A stretch of 64,000 bases of DNA from Gaiellasilicea sp963806955 (GCA_963806955.1 CAWDZG010000002.1:1-64000); one strand, 5' to 3'. Counted from the first letter of the stretch, positions 10,842 to 21,512 are shown. Translations and numbers: made by a program. Notes: generated by a model not told the origin, from the sequence alone.

Positions 10842-11696
10842 GTGACACCGGTCCTGCGGCAGACACAGGTGTTGTTCGTGCTCGGGACGGTGCTGACGGC
10901 CGGCGCCGGGCTGGCGCTCGTGCTCTTCCCCGGCCGGACGGACGACTTCTGGGCCTGGCCGATCGCCGCGCCGCCGACGGCCGCCTTCATCGGCGCCGGC
11001 TACTTCGGGGCAGCCGTCTCGCTCGCGCTCGCGGCCCGCGCGCGCGCGTGGGCGAACGCGCGCCTGATCGCCCTGCTCGCGCTGACGCTGACCACGGTGT
11101 CGCTGCTCGTGACGCTGCGCGACCTCTCGCCCTTCGAGTTCGGGACCGGCGGCGTCCGGGGCGTGATCGCCTGGACGTGGCTCGCCGTCTACGTGACGCT
11201 GCCGCCGCTCGTCCTGGCCGCGATCGTCCGGCAGGAGCGCGCGGGCGGCCGCCGCGAGTACGACGCCGAGCCGGCGCGCTCGGCGACTCGATCCGTGCTG
11301 GCCGCCGCCGGCGTGATCCTCGGCGTCTACGGCGCCGCGTTGCTGCTCGACGTGAGCGCGCTCGCGTCCCGCTGGCCGTGGCCGCTGACGCGGCTGACCG
11401 CCGGCCTCGTCGGCGTCTGGCTCCTCGTCTACGCCGTCGGCTTCCTCTGGTTCGCCCTGCGCGAGCGGAGCTGGGAGCGGATGCGAATCGGCGCGATCGG
11501 GCTCGTCGTCACGATCCTCCTCCACGTCGTCTCCGCGGTCCGACTGTGGGACGACCTCGACGGCGGCACCGCCGCGGCCGTCTACGTGGCGGCGCTGCTC
11601 GCGCTGCTCGCTGCGATCGCGGCCGCCTGGGCCGGCGAGGAGAAGGTCAGGCGGGAGTCTCCGCCAGCGCCTGCAGCTCCCGCCGCAGCTCCTTGA
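10842..11696 (+). CDS. hypothetical polytopic membrane protein
   Basis: A 284-residue protein, GTG start at 10842, with about eight hydrophobic segments separated by short Arg/Asp-rich loops (for example VLFVLGTVLTAGAGLALVLF near the N terminus and AAGVILGVYGAALLLDVSAL in the middle). No family recognised. The last ~17 codons, an Ala/Pro-rich tail, overlap on the opposite strand with a stray copy of the uvrB 3' end (11647-11754). The native C terminus may therefore have been altered by whatever event left that copy there. Confidence 0.75.
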   Translation: MTPVLRQTQVLFVLGTVLTAGAGLALVLFPGRTDDFWAWPIAAPPTAAFIGAGYFGAAVSLALAARARAWANARLIALLALTLTTVSLLVTLRDLSPFEFGTGGVRGVIAWTWLAVYVTLPPLVLAAIVRQERAGGRREYDAEPARSATRSVLAAAGVILGVYGAALLLDVSALASRWPWPLTRLTAGLVGVWLLVYAVGFLWFALRERSWERMRIGAIGLVVTILLHVVSAVRLWDDLDGGTAAAVYVAALLALLAAIAAAWAGEEKVRRESPPAPAAPAAAP

Positions 11697-11754
11697 TCTC
11701 GTCCCGCAGCTTGGCCGCGTACTCGAAGCGGAGCTCCTCGGCGGCGACGAACAT
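11647..11754 (-). pseudogene. stranded uvrB 3'-end copy (UVR motif fragment)
   Basis: A 35-codon frame from ATG at 11754 to TGA at 11647-11649 encodes a UVR motif (MFVAAEELRFEYAAKLRDEI, then KELRRELQALAETPA). It matches the last 35 codons of the uvrB gene at 21515-21623 at about 90 percent of bases, with the stop in the same place. Homology ends abruptly at the ATG; the base triplet before it is a stop. It lies in the same orientation as uvrB, so the two copies are direct repeats 9.8 kb apart. It is a displaced gene end rather than an independent gene, although it could in principle be translated. Confidence 0.85.
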
Positions 11755-11770
11755 CTAGCGCCACGGCGCG

Positions 11771-14516
11771 CTACGTTCGGGCGAGCAGATGCGCCAGCTC
11801 AGTGCGCGAGCGCACGCCGAGCTTCTCGTACACCTTGCCGAGGTGGTAGCCGATCGTCTTCGGGCTGAGGTAGAGCGCCGCTGCCGCCTCGCGGTTCGTG
11901 ACGCCCTCTGCGATCAACAGCGCGATCCGGAGCTCCTGCTCCGTCAGCCCGTGCAGGAGCACGGGCAGGTTGGCTACGGCACGCTTTGGACGCTCCCCGG
12001 CCGCGGCGCGCTCGGCGCCGGCCTGCGCCGCCCAGCCGTGTGCCCCTAGGAGCTCGAACGCCTGCTGCGCGGAGCGAAGCGGAGCGCGAGCGTCGGTCGG
12101 CCGTCGCTCGCGGCGCAGCCGCTCGCCGAGGCGCAACTCGGTTCGTGCGCGCTCGAACCGCGAGCCGTGGCCGTGGAGCGCGGCTGCGAACTCTCCTTCG
12201 TAGCCCTCGTCGGCGAGCATCCCGCGCAGACGAGCAGCCGTAGCGGTCGCCCAGGGGTTGCCGGTGCTTCGAGCCTGCTCGTCGAACGATCGCAGCGACT
12301 CTCGCGGCCTCCTCGACCCGGCCGCAGAGCAGCTGCGCCTCGATCAGGTCGGGCGCCCACTCGACCACCCCCGGGTCGCGCGGGCCGAGCTCCTCGACGA
12401 TCGCCGCGACCTCCTCGAGAACCGCCACTGCTGCGCTCGCCCGGCCGAGCCCGAGCTCGAGCAGGCCCAACGCGGCGAGTGCGTAGATGCGAATCGAGCC
12501 CGCTCCGAGCTCGCCGGCCAGCTCGAGCGCACGGCGGACGTGGTCACGGCAATCCTCCTCGCGGCCGGTCGCCGCCTCCACACGGGCCAGCGTCGCCAGG
12601 CAGAACGAGAGCACGTTGAGCTGCCGCGTCTCCTCGGCGATCTGGATCGATTCGAGGGCGTTCCCGTACGCGGCCCGAAACCGGCCGAGCCGAAACTCGA
12701 GGTCGGATAGGCACGCCAGCAAGTACGGCATCGGAGCGAGTGACCCCGACGTCCGCGCGGCCAGCAGCTCCGCTTCGAAGAGACGGCGCGCCTCGCCATA
12801 CTCGCCGAGCCAGATCAACGCCTGACCGACTGTCGCGGCCAGGAACGCCGCGCTGGCCGTCGGAGGCCCGGGCCCCTGCCCGGCCCCGACCAGTTTCAGC
12901 AGCGCCGGCCGCGCCACGCTCGCCTCGCCGGCCAGGATCATCGCGCGCAGCAGCTGAGGCTCGGTATCGACTCCTCCCTGCGCAAGCTCGTGCGCACGGC
13001 GGACGATCGCGAGGGTGCCGTCGACGTCCCCCGCCATCTCGCGGGCGATCGCCGCGTGCGTGAGGATGGCCGCCGCACGCTCCGGGTCGTCGACCTCCAC
13101 CTGCGCTGCTGCCGCGACGAGCAGCTCGTGCGCCACTGCGGCGTCCCCGAACCACATCTCGATCACGCCGAGCTGATGCTCGACTTCCGAACGCAGCGCC
13201 GGAATCCGGGTCGAGGACAGCGCTGCCGCCAGCAACGTCCGGGCCTGCTCGACACGGCCCGCGAGGTGATAGTCGCGCGCCGCCTCGAGATCGCGCCGAG
13301 CCGCGTCGTCGCCGTCGGTCGAGAGCCGCGCTGCGCGCTCGAACGCGATCGCGGCTGCCACGTGCCCTCGTCGCGCCCGCGCATCGAACGCTGCTTCCTC
13401 GAGCGCGTGGGCGACGGCTTTGTCGGGCCCAAGAGCCGCGTCGGCAAGATGCCAGGCGCGCTCGACTCCGGTCGAGGCGGAAGCAAGTGCGGCGTGCACG
13501 GCTCGGCGCTCGAATGTCGACGCGCGGTAGTAGCTGACCGAGCGGAGCAGCGGATGCCTCCACGCGAGCCTCCCGTCACCGAGCGAGACGAGGTCTGCTC
13601 GCTCTGCAGGCTCCAGCGCGTGCGCATCGAGCCCGAGCACGGCAAGCGCACCGAGCAACGGCTTCAACGCCTCAGAGTGGCTCGACGCCGCAACGAGCAG
13701 AGCCTGCTGGGTCTCGGACGGCAGCGCCGACAATCTGGCCTCGAACGCGCGCCGGACGCTCGGCGCGACAGGCAGCGGATCCGGCAGCGGCGCCCGACCT
13801 TCGAGCTGTGCCACGCTCAGCAAAACCGGCAGCTCGAGCAGGGCGAGTGGATTGCCGGCCGTCGCGTCGACCAGGCTCCGGGCGACTGCGGGCGCCACGG
13901 GGCTTGTGGGCGTGGCGGCAAGGAGCTCCCCGGCCGCGGAGCGATCGAGTCCGTCCACGTGCAGCTCGAGGAACTCCGCTCCATCGAAGACATCCGGCTC
14001 GTTGTCGCGGACGGCGACGAGGACGGCCACTCGATCGGCGTCGAGCCTGCGCGCTGCGAAGAGCAGAGTCTCCGCTGAGCCGGCATCGAGCCACTGCGCA
14101 TCGTCGATGACGACGAGCAGCGGGGCGTGGTGGGCGGCATCCCTGATCAGCTGCAGCGCACCTGTCGCAATCGCGAAGGCGTCACCGGGCACGGGCGGCC
14201 CGAGAGCCAGGGCGCTCCTCAGCGCCGCCGCCTGCGGAGCAGGAAGCCGGTCGAGCCCGCCGAGCAGCGGCTCGAGCAGCTCCGCGAGCGCTGAGAATGG
14301 GAGCTCGGCTTCCGACTCGACACCGCGGGTCGCGACGACGGTCAGCCCGTGCGCGTGTTCGAGCGCGTAGCGAAGCAGCGCGGTCTTGCCGATCCCCGGG
14401 TCCCCGCGAAGGACGAGCACGCCGCTCTCGCCGCCGCGTACCTTCTCGAGCAGCCCATCGATCCGGCCGCACTCGCTCGTCCGCCCGAGCAGCACGGGAC
14501 CATCGTATGCCTGCAA
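11771..14516 (-). CDS. LuxR-family (LAL type) ATPase regulator A, one frameshift
   Basis: A reconstructed 914-residue LAL regulator. The start is the TTG at 14516 (an in-frame TGA lies just upstream), giving LQAYDGPVLLGRTSEC. Walker A is RGDPGIGKTALL (about residues 38-49) and Walker B is LLVVIDDAQWLD. Helical repeats follow. The C-terminal LuxR HTH is GLTEQELRIALLIAEGVTN then REAAAALYLSPKTIGYHLGK. One extra base near 12300 splits the frame. Repair restores ESLRSFDEQARSTGNPWATA, a common LAL motif. Divergent from the secreted-protein gene at 14583 with a 66-bp gap, so the two could share a regulatory region. Confidence 0.88.
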
Positions 14517-14582
14517 ACCGGCGGTGACTAGTCATTTGCCCGATAGCACGGACGGCCGCGCGGGGCTAGGTTCGATTGCAGG

Positions 14583-15404
14583 ATGCGGCTGAAGATTGCG
14601 ATCGTGATCGGGTTGGGCGCGCTCGTCGCAGCGCCGCTCGTTCTGGCGGGGGTCCAGGATCGCATCAGCTTGCGGGGCCAGTCGGGCAACCCCACCGACC
14701 ACTACTCCCCCGCGCTCGCGATCGTCGCCGTGTCGCCGCCCGAGTACAAGCGGGGCTGCTGCTACGACAGCAACGGCGGCGAATGGACAGGGCCTCGCTA
14801 CGAGGCGACCGGTCGGGCGAGCCTCGGCGCCGACAGCAAGTACGACTGGAGCGTCGGTGTCGCGGTCAAGGCTGGTGCCACGCGGGCGGCGTTGATCGCG
14901 AATCTGGTTCACGACTGGCCGGTGGTATCCGAGGGGCGGCAGCAGATCAAGCATCGCGTCGGCGGCCGCGCCGCCGGGACGATCGCGGGCTACTGGGTCC
15001 TGACGCGTTCCACTTTCGGAGGTGCCGACGACGCCCGGATGGAAGCTGCGGTCGGCTTCCCGCTCTGCGACGGCAACACCGCCTACGCGCGGTTCGGGCT
15101 GCTCCTCCCCTCGGGCGACTCTGCAGGTGGGAGCCAGGGCTTCGGCGAGTATCTGATCAACGGCACGCGCCCGACGGTCTGGAATGCGGCAAAGGGGATG
15201 CAGGCGATCCGAGGGATCAGCCTCGAGGGGAATCGCCCCGGGGCGCGCGTGACCGCCGCCCGCCGCGGCGCCGCGATCGCGGGCAAGGTGACCGACTGCG
15301 CCGGCCACCCCGTCGCCGGTCAGCCCGTTCGGCTCGAACGCAAGGCGGGCAACACGTGGCGAGCGGCCAGAACCGGCAAGACCGGCACAGACAGGTCGTA
15401 TTGA
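14583..15404 (+). CDS. secreted hypothetical protein, copy 1 (3' truncated)
   Basis: A 273-residue protein with an N-terminal signal segment (IVIGLGALVAAPLVLAG) and a Cys/Gly-rich mature domain, ending in the start of a carboxypeptidase-regulatory/Big-like domain (KVTDCAGHPVAGQPVRLERK). It is about 98 percent identical in DNA to the gene at 16700-17596 up to ~15398. There the reading changes to TDRSY and stops, losing the last ~25 residues present in copy 2. The truncation point coincides with the broken end of LuxR relative B, marking a duplication junction. Function unknown. Confidence 0.8.
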   Translation: MRLKIAIVIGLGALVAAPLVLAGVQDRISLRGQSGNPTDHYSPALAIVAVSPPEYKRGCCYDSNGGEWTGPRYEATGRASLGADSKYDWSVGVAVKAGATRAALIANLVHDWPVVSEGRQQIKHRVGGRAAGTIAGYWVLTRSTFGGADDARMEAAVGFPLCDGNTAYARFGLLLPSGDSAGGSQGFGEYLINGTRPTVWNAAKGMQAIRGISLEGNRPGARVTAARRGAAIAGKVTDCAGHPVAGQPVRLERKAGNTWRAARTGKTGTDRSY

Positions 15405-16633
15405 TGGTATTTCGCCGAGTCGTCCCCGTCGCGCGAGAGCCGAGCAGCACGCTCGAACGCGATCGCAGCGGCCGCGTGCCCTCGTCGCGAGCGCGCTTCG
15501 AATGCGGCCTCCTCGAGCGCGTGCGCTACGTCGTCGTCCGGACCGAGGGCGGCGTCGGCCAGATGCCAGGCGCGCGCGACTCCGCTGGAGCCCGCAGCGA
15601 GCGCAGCATGCACGGCTCGTCGGTCGAACGTCGACGCCCGGTAGTAGCTGGCCGCACGGAGCAGAGGATGCCTCCATGTGAGCCTGCCGTCGCCCAGCGA
15701 GACGAGCTCCCCCCGCTCGGCCGGCTCGAGCGTCCCCGGATCGAGGCCCAAGCCGGCGAGAGCGGCGAGCAACGGCGCCAGGGTCTCGGAGTGGCTCGAC
15801 GCGGCGACGAGCAGCGCCTGCTGCGTCTCGGGCGGCAGCGCCGACAGCCTGACCTCGAACGCCCGCCGGATGCTCGGAGTGACGGGCAATGGATCCGGAA
15901 GCGGGTCACGGCCCTCGAGCTGCGCCTCGCTGAGCAACGCCGGCAGCTCGAGCAGGGCGAGCGGGTTGCCTTCGGTCGCAGCGAACAGGCTGCCGGCGAC
16001 AGCGGCCGCCACGCGGTTCGCGGGCGCGGTGGCAAGGAGCTCGACGGCGGCGGAACGGTCGAGGCCGCCCACCCGAAGCTCCGGCAGTCCCGCCTCGTCG
16101 AAGGCACTCGCCTCCTGGTCGCGCACCGCGGCGAGGACGGCCACCGGATGTCCCGCGCCGAGCCTGCGCGCGGCGAAGAGCAACGTCTCCGCCGAGCCCG
16201 CGTCGAGCCAGTGCGCGTCGTCGACGAGGACGAGCAGTGGCGAGCGTCGCGCGGCGGCCACGAGCAGGCGCAGCGCACCCGTCGCGACCGCGAAAGCATC
16301 GCCGGGGACGGGCGGCCCCAGAGCGAGCGCGCTGTTGACCGCCGCCGCCTGGGGAGCCGGAAGCCCGTCGATCCCGCCGAGCAGCGGCCCGAGCAGCTCC
16401 GCGAGGGCGGAGAAGGGCAGCTCGGCTTCCGACTCGACGCCGCGGGTTGCGACGACGGCGAAGTCCTCTGCTCGCTCGCGGGCGTACCGCAGCAGCACCG
16501 TCTTGCCGATCCCGGGGTCCCCACGGAGGACGAGCACGCCGCTCTCGCCGCCGCGTACCCTCTCGAGCAGCCCGTCGATCCGGCTGCACTCGGTCGTCCG
16601 CCCGAGCAGCACGAGACCATCGTATGCCTGCAA
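15400..16633 (-). pseudogene. LuxR/LAL regulator B, N-terminal half only
   Basis: From TTG at 16633 the frame encodes LQAYDGLVLLGRTTECSRID, Walker A (RGDPGIGKTVLL) and Walker B (LLVLVDDAHWLD), about 78 percent identical to regulator A over ~410 residues. Homology stops near AARLSRDGDDSA at ~15405. The frame then runs antisense through copy 1 of the secreted protein. The helical repeats and LuxR HTH are missing, so it cannot bind DNA the way its relative does. It keeps an intact ATPase frame with no internal stops, so decay is recent or the fragment is still expressed. Confidence 0.85.
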
Positions 16634-16699
16634 ACCGGCGGTGACTAGGCATTTGCCCGATGGCACGGGCGGCAGCACGAGGCTAGGTTCAAAGGCAGG

Positions 16700-17596
16700 A
16701 TGCGGCTGAAGATTGCGATCGTGATCGGGTTGGGCGCGCTCGTCGCAGCGCCGCTCGTTCTGGCGGGGGTCCAGGATCGCATCAGCTTGCGGGGCCAGTC
16801 GGGCAACCCCACCGACCACTACTCTCCTGCGCTCGCGATCGTCGCCGTGTCGCCGCCCGAGTACAAGCGAGGCTGCTGCTACGACAGCAACGGCGGCGAG
16901 TGGGCAGGGCCTCGCTACGAGGCAACCGGGCGGCCGAGCCTCGGCGCGGACAGCAAGTACGACTGGAGCGTCGGTGTCGCGGTCAAGGCTGGTGCCACGC
17001 GGGCGGCGTTGATCGCGAATCTGGTTCACGACTGGCCGGTGGTATCCGAGGGGCGGCAGCAGGTCAAGCATCGCGTCGGCGGCCGCGCCGCCGGGACGAT
17101 CGCGGGCTACTGGGTCCTGACGCGTTCCACTTTCGGAGGTGCCGACGACGCCCGGATGGAAGCTGCGGTCGGCTTCCCGCTCTGCGACGGCAACACCGCC
17201 TACGCGCGGTTCGGGCTGCTCCTCCCCTCGGGCGACTCGGCAGGTGGGAGCCAGGGCTTCGGCGAGTACCTGATCAACGGCACACGCCCGACGGTCTGGA
17301 ATGCGGCAAAGGGGATGCAGGCGATCCGAGGGATCAGCCTCGAGGGGAATCGCCCCGGGGCGCGCGTGACCGCCGCCCGCCGCGGCGCCGCGATCGCGGG
17401 CAAGGTGACCGACTGCGCCGGCCACCCCGTCGCCGGTCAGCCCGTTCGGCTCGAACGCAAGGCGGGCAACACGTGGCGGGCGGCCAGAACCGGCAAGACC
17501 GGCACGGCCGGGTCGTACTCGCTGGCGACTCGGGGCGCGGGGGTCTATCGCGTCGTCGCGGGCACTCGCCGCAGCGGCAGCATCACCGTCCGCTAG
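16700..17596 (+). CDS. secreted hypothetical protein, copy 2 (complete)
   Basis: A 298-residue protein, ATG at 16700, 66 bp upstream-divergent from the truncated LuxR B. Signal segment IVIGLGALVAAPLVLAG, a conserved RGCCYDSNGGEW motif, and a WVLTRSTFGGADDARMEAAV core. The C-terminal ~60 residues resemble a carboxypeptidase-regulatory-like beta sandwich (AGHPVAGQPVRLERK then TAGSYSLATRGAGVYRVVAG). It differs from copy 1 at only a few residues (for example Ala to Pro in GRPS and Ile to Val in QQVK) but retains the complete C terminus. Directly followed by a second exported protein gene two bases downstream. Function unknown. Confidence 0.82.
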   Translation: MRLKIAIVIGLGALVAAPLVLAGVQDRISLRGQSGNPTDHYSPALAIVAVSPPEYKRGCCYDSNGGEWAGPRYEATGRPSLGADSKYDWSVGVAVKAGATRAALIANLVHDWPVVSEGRQQVKHRVGGRAAGTIAGYWVLTRSTFGGADDARMEAAVGFPLCDGNTAYARFGLLLPSGDSAGGSQGFGEYLINGTRPTVWNAAKGMQAIRGISLEGNRPGARVTAARRGAAIAGKVTDCAGHPVAGQPVRLERKAGNTWRAARTGKTGTAGSYSLATRGAGVYRVVAGTRRSGSITVR

Positions 17597-17598
17597 CG

Positions 17599-18330
17599 AT
17601 GATTCGCCTGGCGGCCGCGACGCTCCTCCTGGTCGCAGTGGCGGCCGGCGGCAGAGCAGAGGGCGACCGGCTGCAGTCCGTGCGCGTGTGCGGTGCGAAG
17701 GCTCTCGATCGCGGCGCGGGCGAGTGCAGGCGAGACCAGAGCGGCTCGGGGCTGATCTCCTCCGCCTTCAACTGCTCGGCTCGCGCCCGGGGTGAGTCGG
17801 GAGAGCGTTTCTCGGGCCGCCTGCTCTACCGCGGCCAGCCCTTCCCGGCGTTCGGAACCGCGGTCGGCGACAAGCGCAAAGGTGTCTACGTCTACCTCAC
17901 GGCCGGCCCCTACCCGATGCCCGGCGGCGCCTGGTCGTGCGAGCTCCGGGTCGGCTCGGAGACGGCGCGGAAGTCGTTCCGGAGCGCGGGGCCTGTCGCG
18001 CCGATTCTCCACGTGCGCGCGTGCGCCTCCTCTCGGACCGCCGCGGCAGGGCCGACGAGAGTCTGCGCACGCGACGAGAGCACGACTCTCAGCTCGACCG
18101 AACCCGTCACGTGCAGCGCCGTCTTCGTCGGTGGCAAGGGCAAGCTCGCCCGGATCGTCTTCCTGCACGAGGGCAGGACCGTGTTCGACGGGGACTTCGA
18201 GTTGCCGCTGCCGATCACCGCCGCCGCGCCGCGGCTCGATCCGAGCCCCAGGCTCGCGTCCGGGCGCTGGGCGTGCCGCTGGTCGCTCGCGGGCCGCGTC
18301 CTCGCCGAGAAGCGATTCAGGATCGGCTAG
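17599..18330 (+). CDS. secreted hypothetical cysteine-containing protein
   Basis: A 243-residue protein, ATG at 17599 (2 bp after the preceding stop). N-terminal signal segment AAATLLLVAVAAGGRAEG. The mature part has paired cysteines in two similar modules: VRVCGAKALDRGAGEC / FNCSARARGES / WSCELRVG, and VRACASSRTAA / RVCARDES / VTCSAVFVG / WACRWSLAG. This suggests two disulfide-bonded Ig-like domains related by internal duplication. No known family recognised. Intact and probably cotranscribed with 16700-17596 and with the FG-GAP gene, whose TTG start immediately follows its stop. Confidence 0.72.
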   Translation: MIRLAAATLLLVAVAAGGRAEGDRLQSVRVCGAKALDRGAGECRRDQSGSGLISSAFNCSARARGESGERFSGRLLYRGQPFPAFGTAVGDKRKGVYVYLTAGPYPMPGGAWSCELRVGSETARKSFRSAGPVAPILHVRACASSRTAAAGPTRVCARDESTTLSSTEPVTCSAVFVGGKGKLARIVFLHEGRTVFDGDFELPLPITAAAPRLDPSPRLASGRWACRWSLAGRVLAEKRFRIG

Positions 18331-20016
18331 TTGAAGCTGCGACACACCATCGGCGCGGCAGCCGTCGTCCTCCTCGCGACGACCCCAGCGTTGCGGGCGG
18401 CGCCCATACCGCCGCAGCCACTGGGCGACGCGACGACGGCAGCGAGTGGCGACTTCAACGGCGACGGCTTCGCCGATCTCGCCGTCGGGATTCCGTGGGA
18501 GGACGTCGGCGGGAGAGCACGACGCCGGCGCAGTGAGCGTCATCTACGGCTCCTCCGCCGGTTCGAGCGCAACGGGCGATCAGTTCTGGCATCAGGGCAC
18601 CACCGGAGTCCCCGGCGAGCCCGAGCAGGCCGATCACTTCGGCTGGGCGCTCGCCGCCGGCGACTTCAACGGCGACGGCCGCGACGATCTCGCGATCGGC
18701 GTGCCGTACGAGAGCATCACTCTGAGCGAAAAGCATCCCGTGACGGGCAGGGTGAACGAGTACGACGCGAACCAAGCGGGCTATGTCGTCGTCCTTTACG
18801 GCACATCAACGGGACTCTCCGCCGCCAAGAGCCAGGGGTGGCATCAGAAGAAGGACGGAGTCAAGGGACGCGCGGAATACAAAGACCACTTCGGCTGGGC
18901 ACTCGCAGCCGGCGACTTCAACGGCGACGGCCGCGATGATCTCGCCGTCGGGGTGCCGGGAGAAGACCGGGAAGGTGCGGGAGTCCGCCCGCCTAACACG
19001 GGAGCCGTGGAAGTGCTCTACGGGCGCTCGTCGGGCTTGTCCGCCGCAGGCGATCAGTTGTGGGAGCAGGCAGCCGCAGGTGTCGACGAGCACCGCGAGG
19101 CCGGCGACCGGTTCGGCACCTCGCTCGCGGCCGGCAATCTCGGCTACTCGACGAAGGAAGACGACCTGGCGATCGGCGTACCCGGCGAGGACTTCGGCTC
19201 GAAGGTCGACGCCGGCGCTGTGCACGTGCTCTTCGGACAGCCGGGGAAAGGACTAACAACCACCCTCGTCCCCGACCTGCTCCTCCATCAAGGCGTCCCC
19301 GACGTCGAGGGCTCGCTCGAGAGTCACGACCGCTTCGGCTGGGCGCTGGCGATCGGCGACCTGGGCCTCACGGCACAAGATGATCTCGTCGTCGGCGTTC
19401 CGGGCGAATCGGAAAGCATTTCGCGGCAGGGGGCCGTCCATGTGCTTCTACGGCGGCTCGTACGGCCCCACCGCGATGACCGACCAGGTCTGGCACGAGG
19501 GAACTCCCGGGGTGGAAGGCGATCCCGAGGCGGGGGACGAGTTCGGGCGCTCGCTCGCGATTGCCGACTTCGACGCCTTCTCCCAAGGCGACCTCGCGGT
19601 CGGCTCGCCGCTCGAGGACATCGGCTCTGCTGTCGACGGCGGTGCGGTTCACGTCATCCACGGCGGCCCGGCTGGACTCGCTGTCGACGGGCTCGACAGC
19701 TATCCCGGATCAGCTCTGGACGCGGTCGATGACGACTCTTGGTGTCGCCGCAGCGGGCGACTACTTCGGCTTCGCGCTCGCCGCGGGCGCGTTCGGAAAT
19801 GGCATCGGCGCCGACCTCGCGATCACCGTTCCGGGCGAGACGCAGGCGGACAACGCCGCCGTGGGAGCCGCCTACATCCTCTACGGAAGCGACCCGAGCG
19901 GCCTGCGTGCAGCCGGCGCGCAGCGCTGGCACCAGGACAGCCCCGGCATCGAGGATCAGTCCGAGTCGGGCGACAGGTTCGGCGGTATCCCAATCTCGCT
20001 CCGCGGCGGTCCCTGA
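18331..20016 (+). CDS. secreted FG-GAP (integrin alpha-like) beta-propeller protein, three frameshifts
   Basis: An exported protein of about 561 residues. A TTG at 18331 directly follows the previous TAG and starts MKLRHTIGAAAVVLLATTPA, a signal peptide. It contains about seven FG-GAP repeats with Ca-binding DxNGDGxxD loops (GDFNGDGFADLAVG, twice GDFNGDGRDDLA) and the usual FGWALAAGDF lead-ins and GAVxVLYGxxxGL strands. Three single-base insertions near 18515, 19445 and 19715 break the frame and sum to a full codon. Such propellers bind ligands or partners outside the cell. There is no catalytic motif. Confidence 0.82.
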
Positions 20017-20019
20017 CCG

Positions 20020-21512
20020 ATGCGCAAGGCGACGGCGTGTGCGCGCACCTCGGTCGTGCTCGCCGTCGCGGGAATCACGGCCCTGACCGTCGGAAGAGCC
20101 ACTGCCGCGCCCCAGGCGTGCGCCAACTCGACCGCGCCCACGATCCTGCCCGAGCCGGCGTACACGCTCGGCGCGACGAACGTGATCCGCTGGGAGCACG
20201 TCGCCCAGAGCTGCTGGGACAACTCCGGCGCCGACGGCAAGAACAGCACGGAGCGAAAGTTCGCCATCGTCGTCACGAACGTCGCGAACGGCGTCAGCAA
20301 ATGGCTTTCGGTGAGCGGCGAGGACGAGACCGACACCACGATCTCCGGCTCCGACTTCCCGTTCACCACGAACACGGGCATCGACGGGCGGCGCTTCACC
20401 TACATGGTTCGCCGGGAGGAGAAGGTCTGCGACCTCGGCAACTCCCACACGGGCGTCTGCCTTAACAGGAGGCATGGCTTCTCGAAGTGGTCGGAGACGG
20501 TCTCGTCCACGCAGGATGGGACGAGGCCCAGCGCCACGCTGCAGCTCGGCTTCGGCAGCCCGTTCACGCGCCTCCTGTCCGTGCCGGCCGCGATCTCCGG
20601 CTCGGGCGGCCCGGCGTGGATGCAGTTCTCGACGGATCCGGCCCTTCCGTGCGGCGGCTCCGGAGCCCGGCTCACCGCGTGCGTCGCGCCCTTCGCCAAC
20701 GGAACGCAAGTCGAGCTCGCGGCCGGGCCCGAGGCGAGCGGCAGGTGTTTGGCCGCGTCTGGGACGACGCGCGAGCTCCGGACGGCGCTCCGGCTCCGAT
20801 CGTCTTCGGGATCCCGCCGGGAAACGCGTCGACGATCTTCCGGGACACGATCATCGTCGACCGGACCGGGCCGGCATTCACGCTCCGCGCCTCGACGACC
20901 CAGATCGTCGTCGGCGGCAGGGTCGACTTCGAGATGGTCGGCCCGGTGGACGGAGTGGGCGCGCCGGGCAGCGGGGTCAACACGGTCCTCGCCCGCTGGG
21001 CGTTCGGCGACGGTGCGACGGCGGCTACGAGCCTGAGGGTGACACACGCGTATGCGGCGACGGGGACGTACGACGTGACGGCCAGGCTCGGCGACCAGCT
21101 TGGGAATCTCACCGATTCGCCTCCTCTCCGGATCACGGTAACCGCGGCACCTGTCTCACCTGCGCCCGGCACCGCGCCGGCGAGCCCGGGCGGCTCCACG
21201 CCGGCCACCGTCGACCGCAAGGCGCCGGCGCTGACCGGCCTCGCCGTCGTGAAGCGGCGCGGCGTGCCGATCCGCGTCTCCTTCCGAGCGTCCGAACGGG
21301 CGACGCTGCTCGTCCAGATCCGGATCCTGGCGCCGCTGCCCGCGCGAGTCGTCGCGACGCTCCGAAGGGCGGTGCGGGCGGGACGCGGCGGCGTGTCACT
21401 CGGAGCCACGCTGCAACGGCCCGGCCGCTATCGGATCACGGTGGCGGCACGGGACGCAGCCGGAAACGTCTCGGCGGCCCGCGTCCTGACCGTCCGCTCG
21501 CAGCGGCGCTAG
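20020..21512 (+). CDS. secreted PKD-domain protein, one frameshift
   Basis: A reconstructed ~497-residue secreted protein. ATG at 20020, three bases after the FG-GAP stop. Signal peptide TSVVLAVAGITALTVGRATAA. Central domain with cysteine pairs (CANSTAP, SCWDNSG, KVCDLGNSHTGVC). One base is missing near 20740 (repair gives ...ASGQVFGRVWDD). Then a PKD-like domain (RWAFGDGATAATSLRVTHAY, AATGTYDVTARLGD), a Pro-rich linker, and a C-terminal Big/filament-type beta domain ending AARDAAGNVSAARVLTVRS. Converges with uvrB with a 2-bp gap. Likely cell-surface binding or structural role. Confidence 0.78.

Larger units (their letters stand above)
14583..17515 (+). repeat. segmental duplication of a regulator/secreted-protein pair
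   Basis: 14583-15398 and 16700-17515 are ~98 percent identical (around 15 scattered differences), including the whole signal peptide and mature domain. The divergent LuxR genes upstream of each copy are only ~78 percent identical in protein and also differ in length. The inter-gene sequence retains the shared start region (ATGCCTGCAAACCGGCGGTG) in both copies. This is a tandem duplication of a divergent LuxR / secreted-protein pair in which the second part is either younger or homogenised. Confidence 0.85.

Noticed and set aside
11647..11754. Independent small UVR-motif protein gene
   Set aside because: Homology to uvrB begins exactly at its ATG and ends at the same stop, with no ribosome-binding site upstream. 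A displaced gene end explains it better.
14576..16648. 690-codon frame through copy 1 of the secreted gene and antisense to LuxR B
   Set aside because: Starts in the wrong frame of the secreted protein and continues antisense to LuxR; no conserved features.
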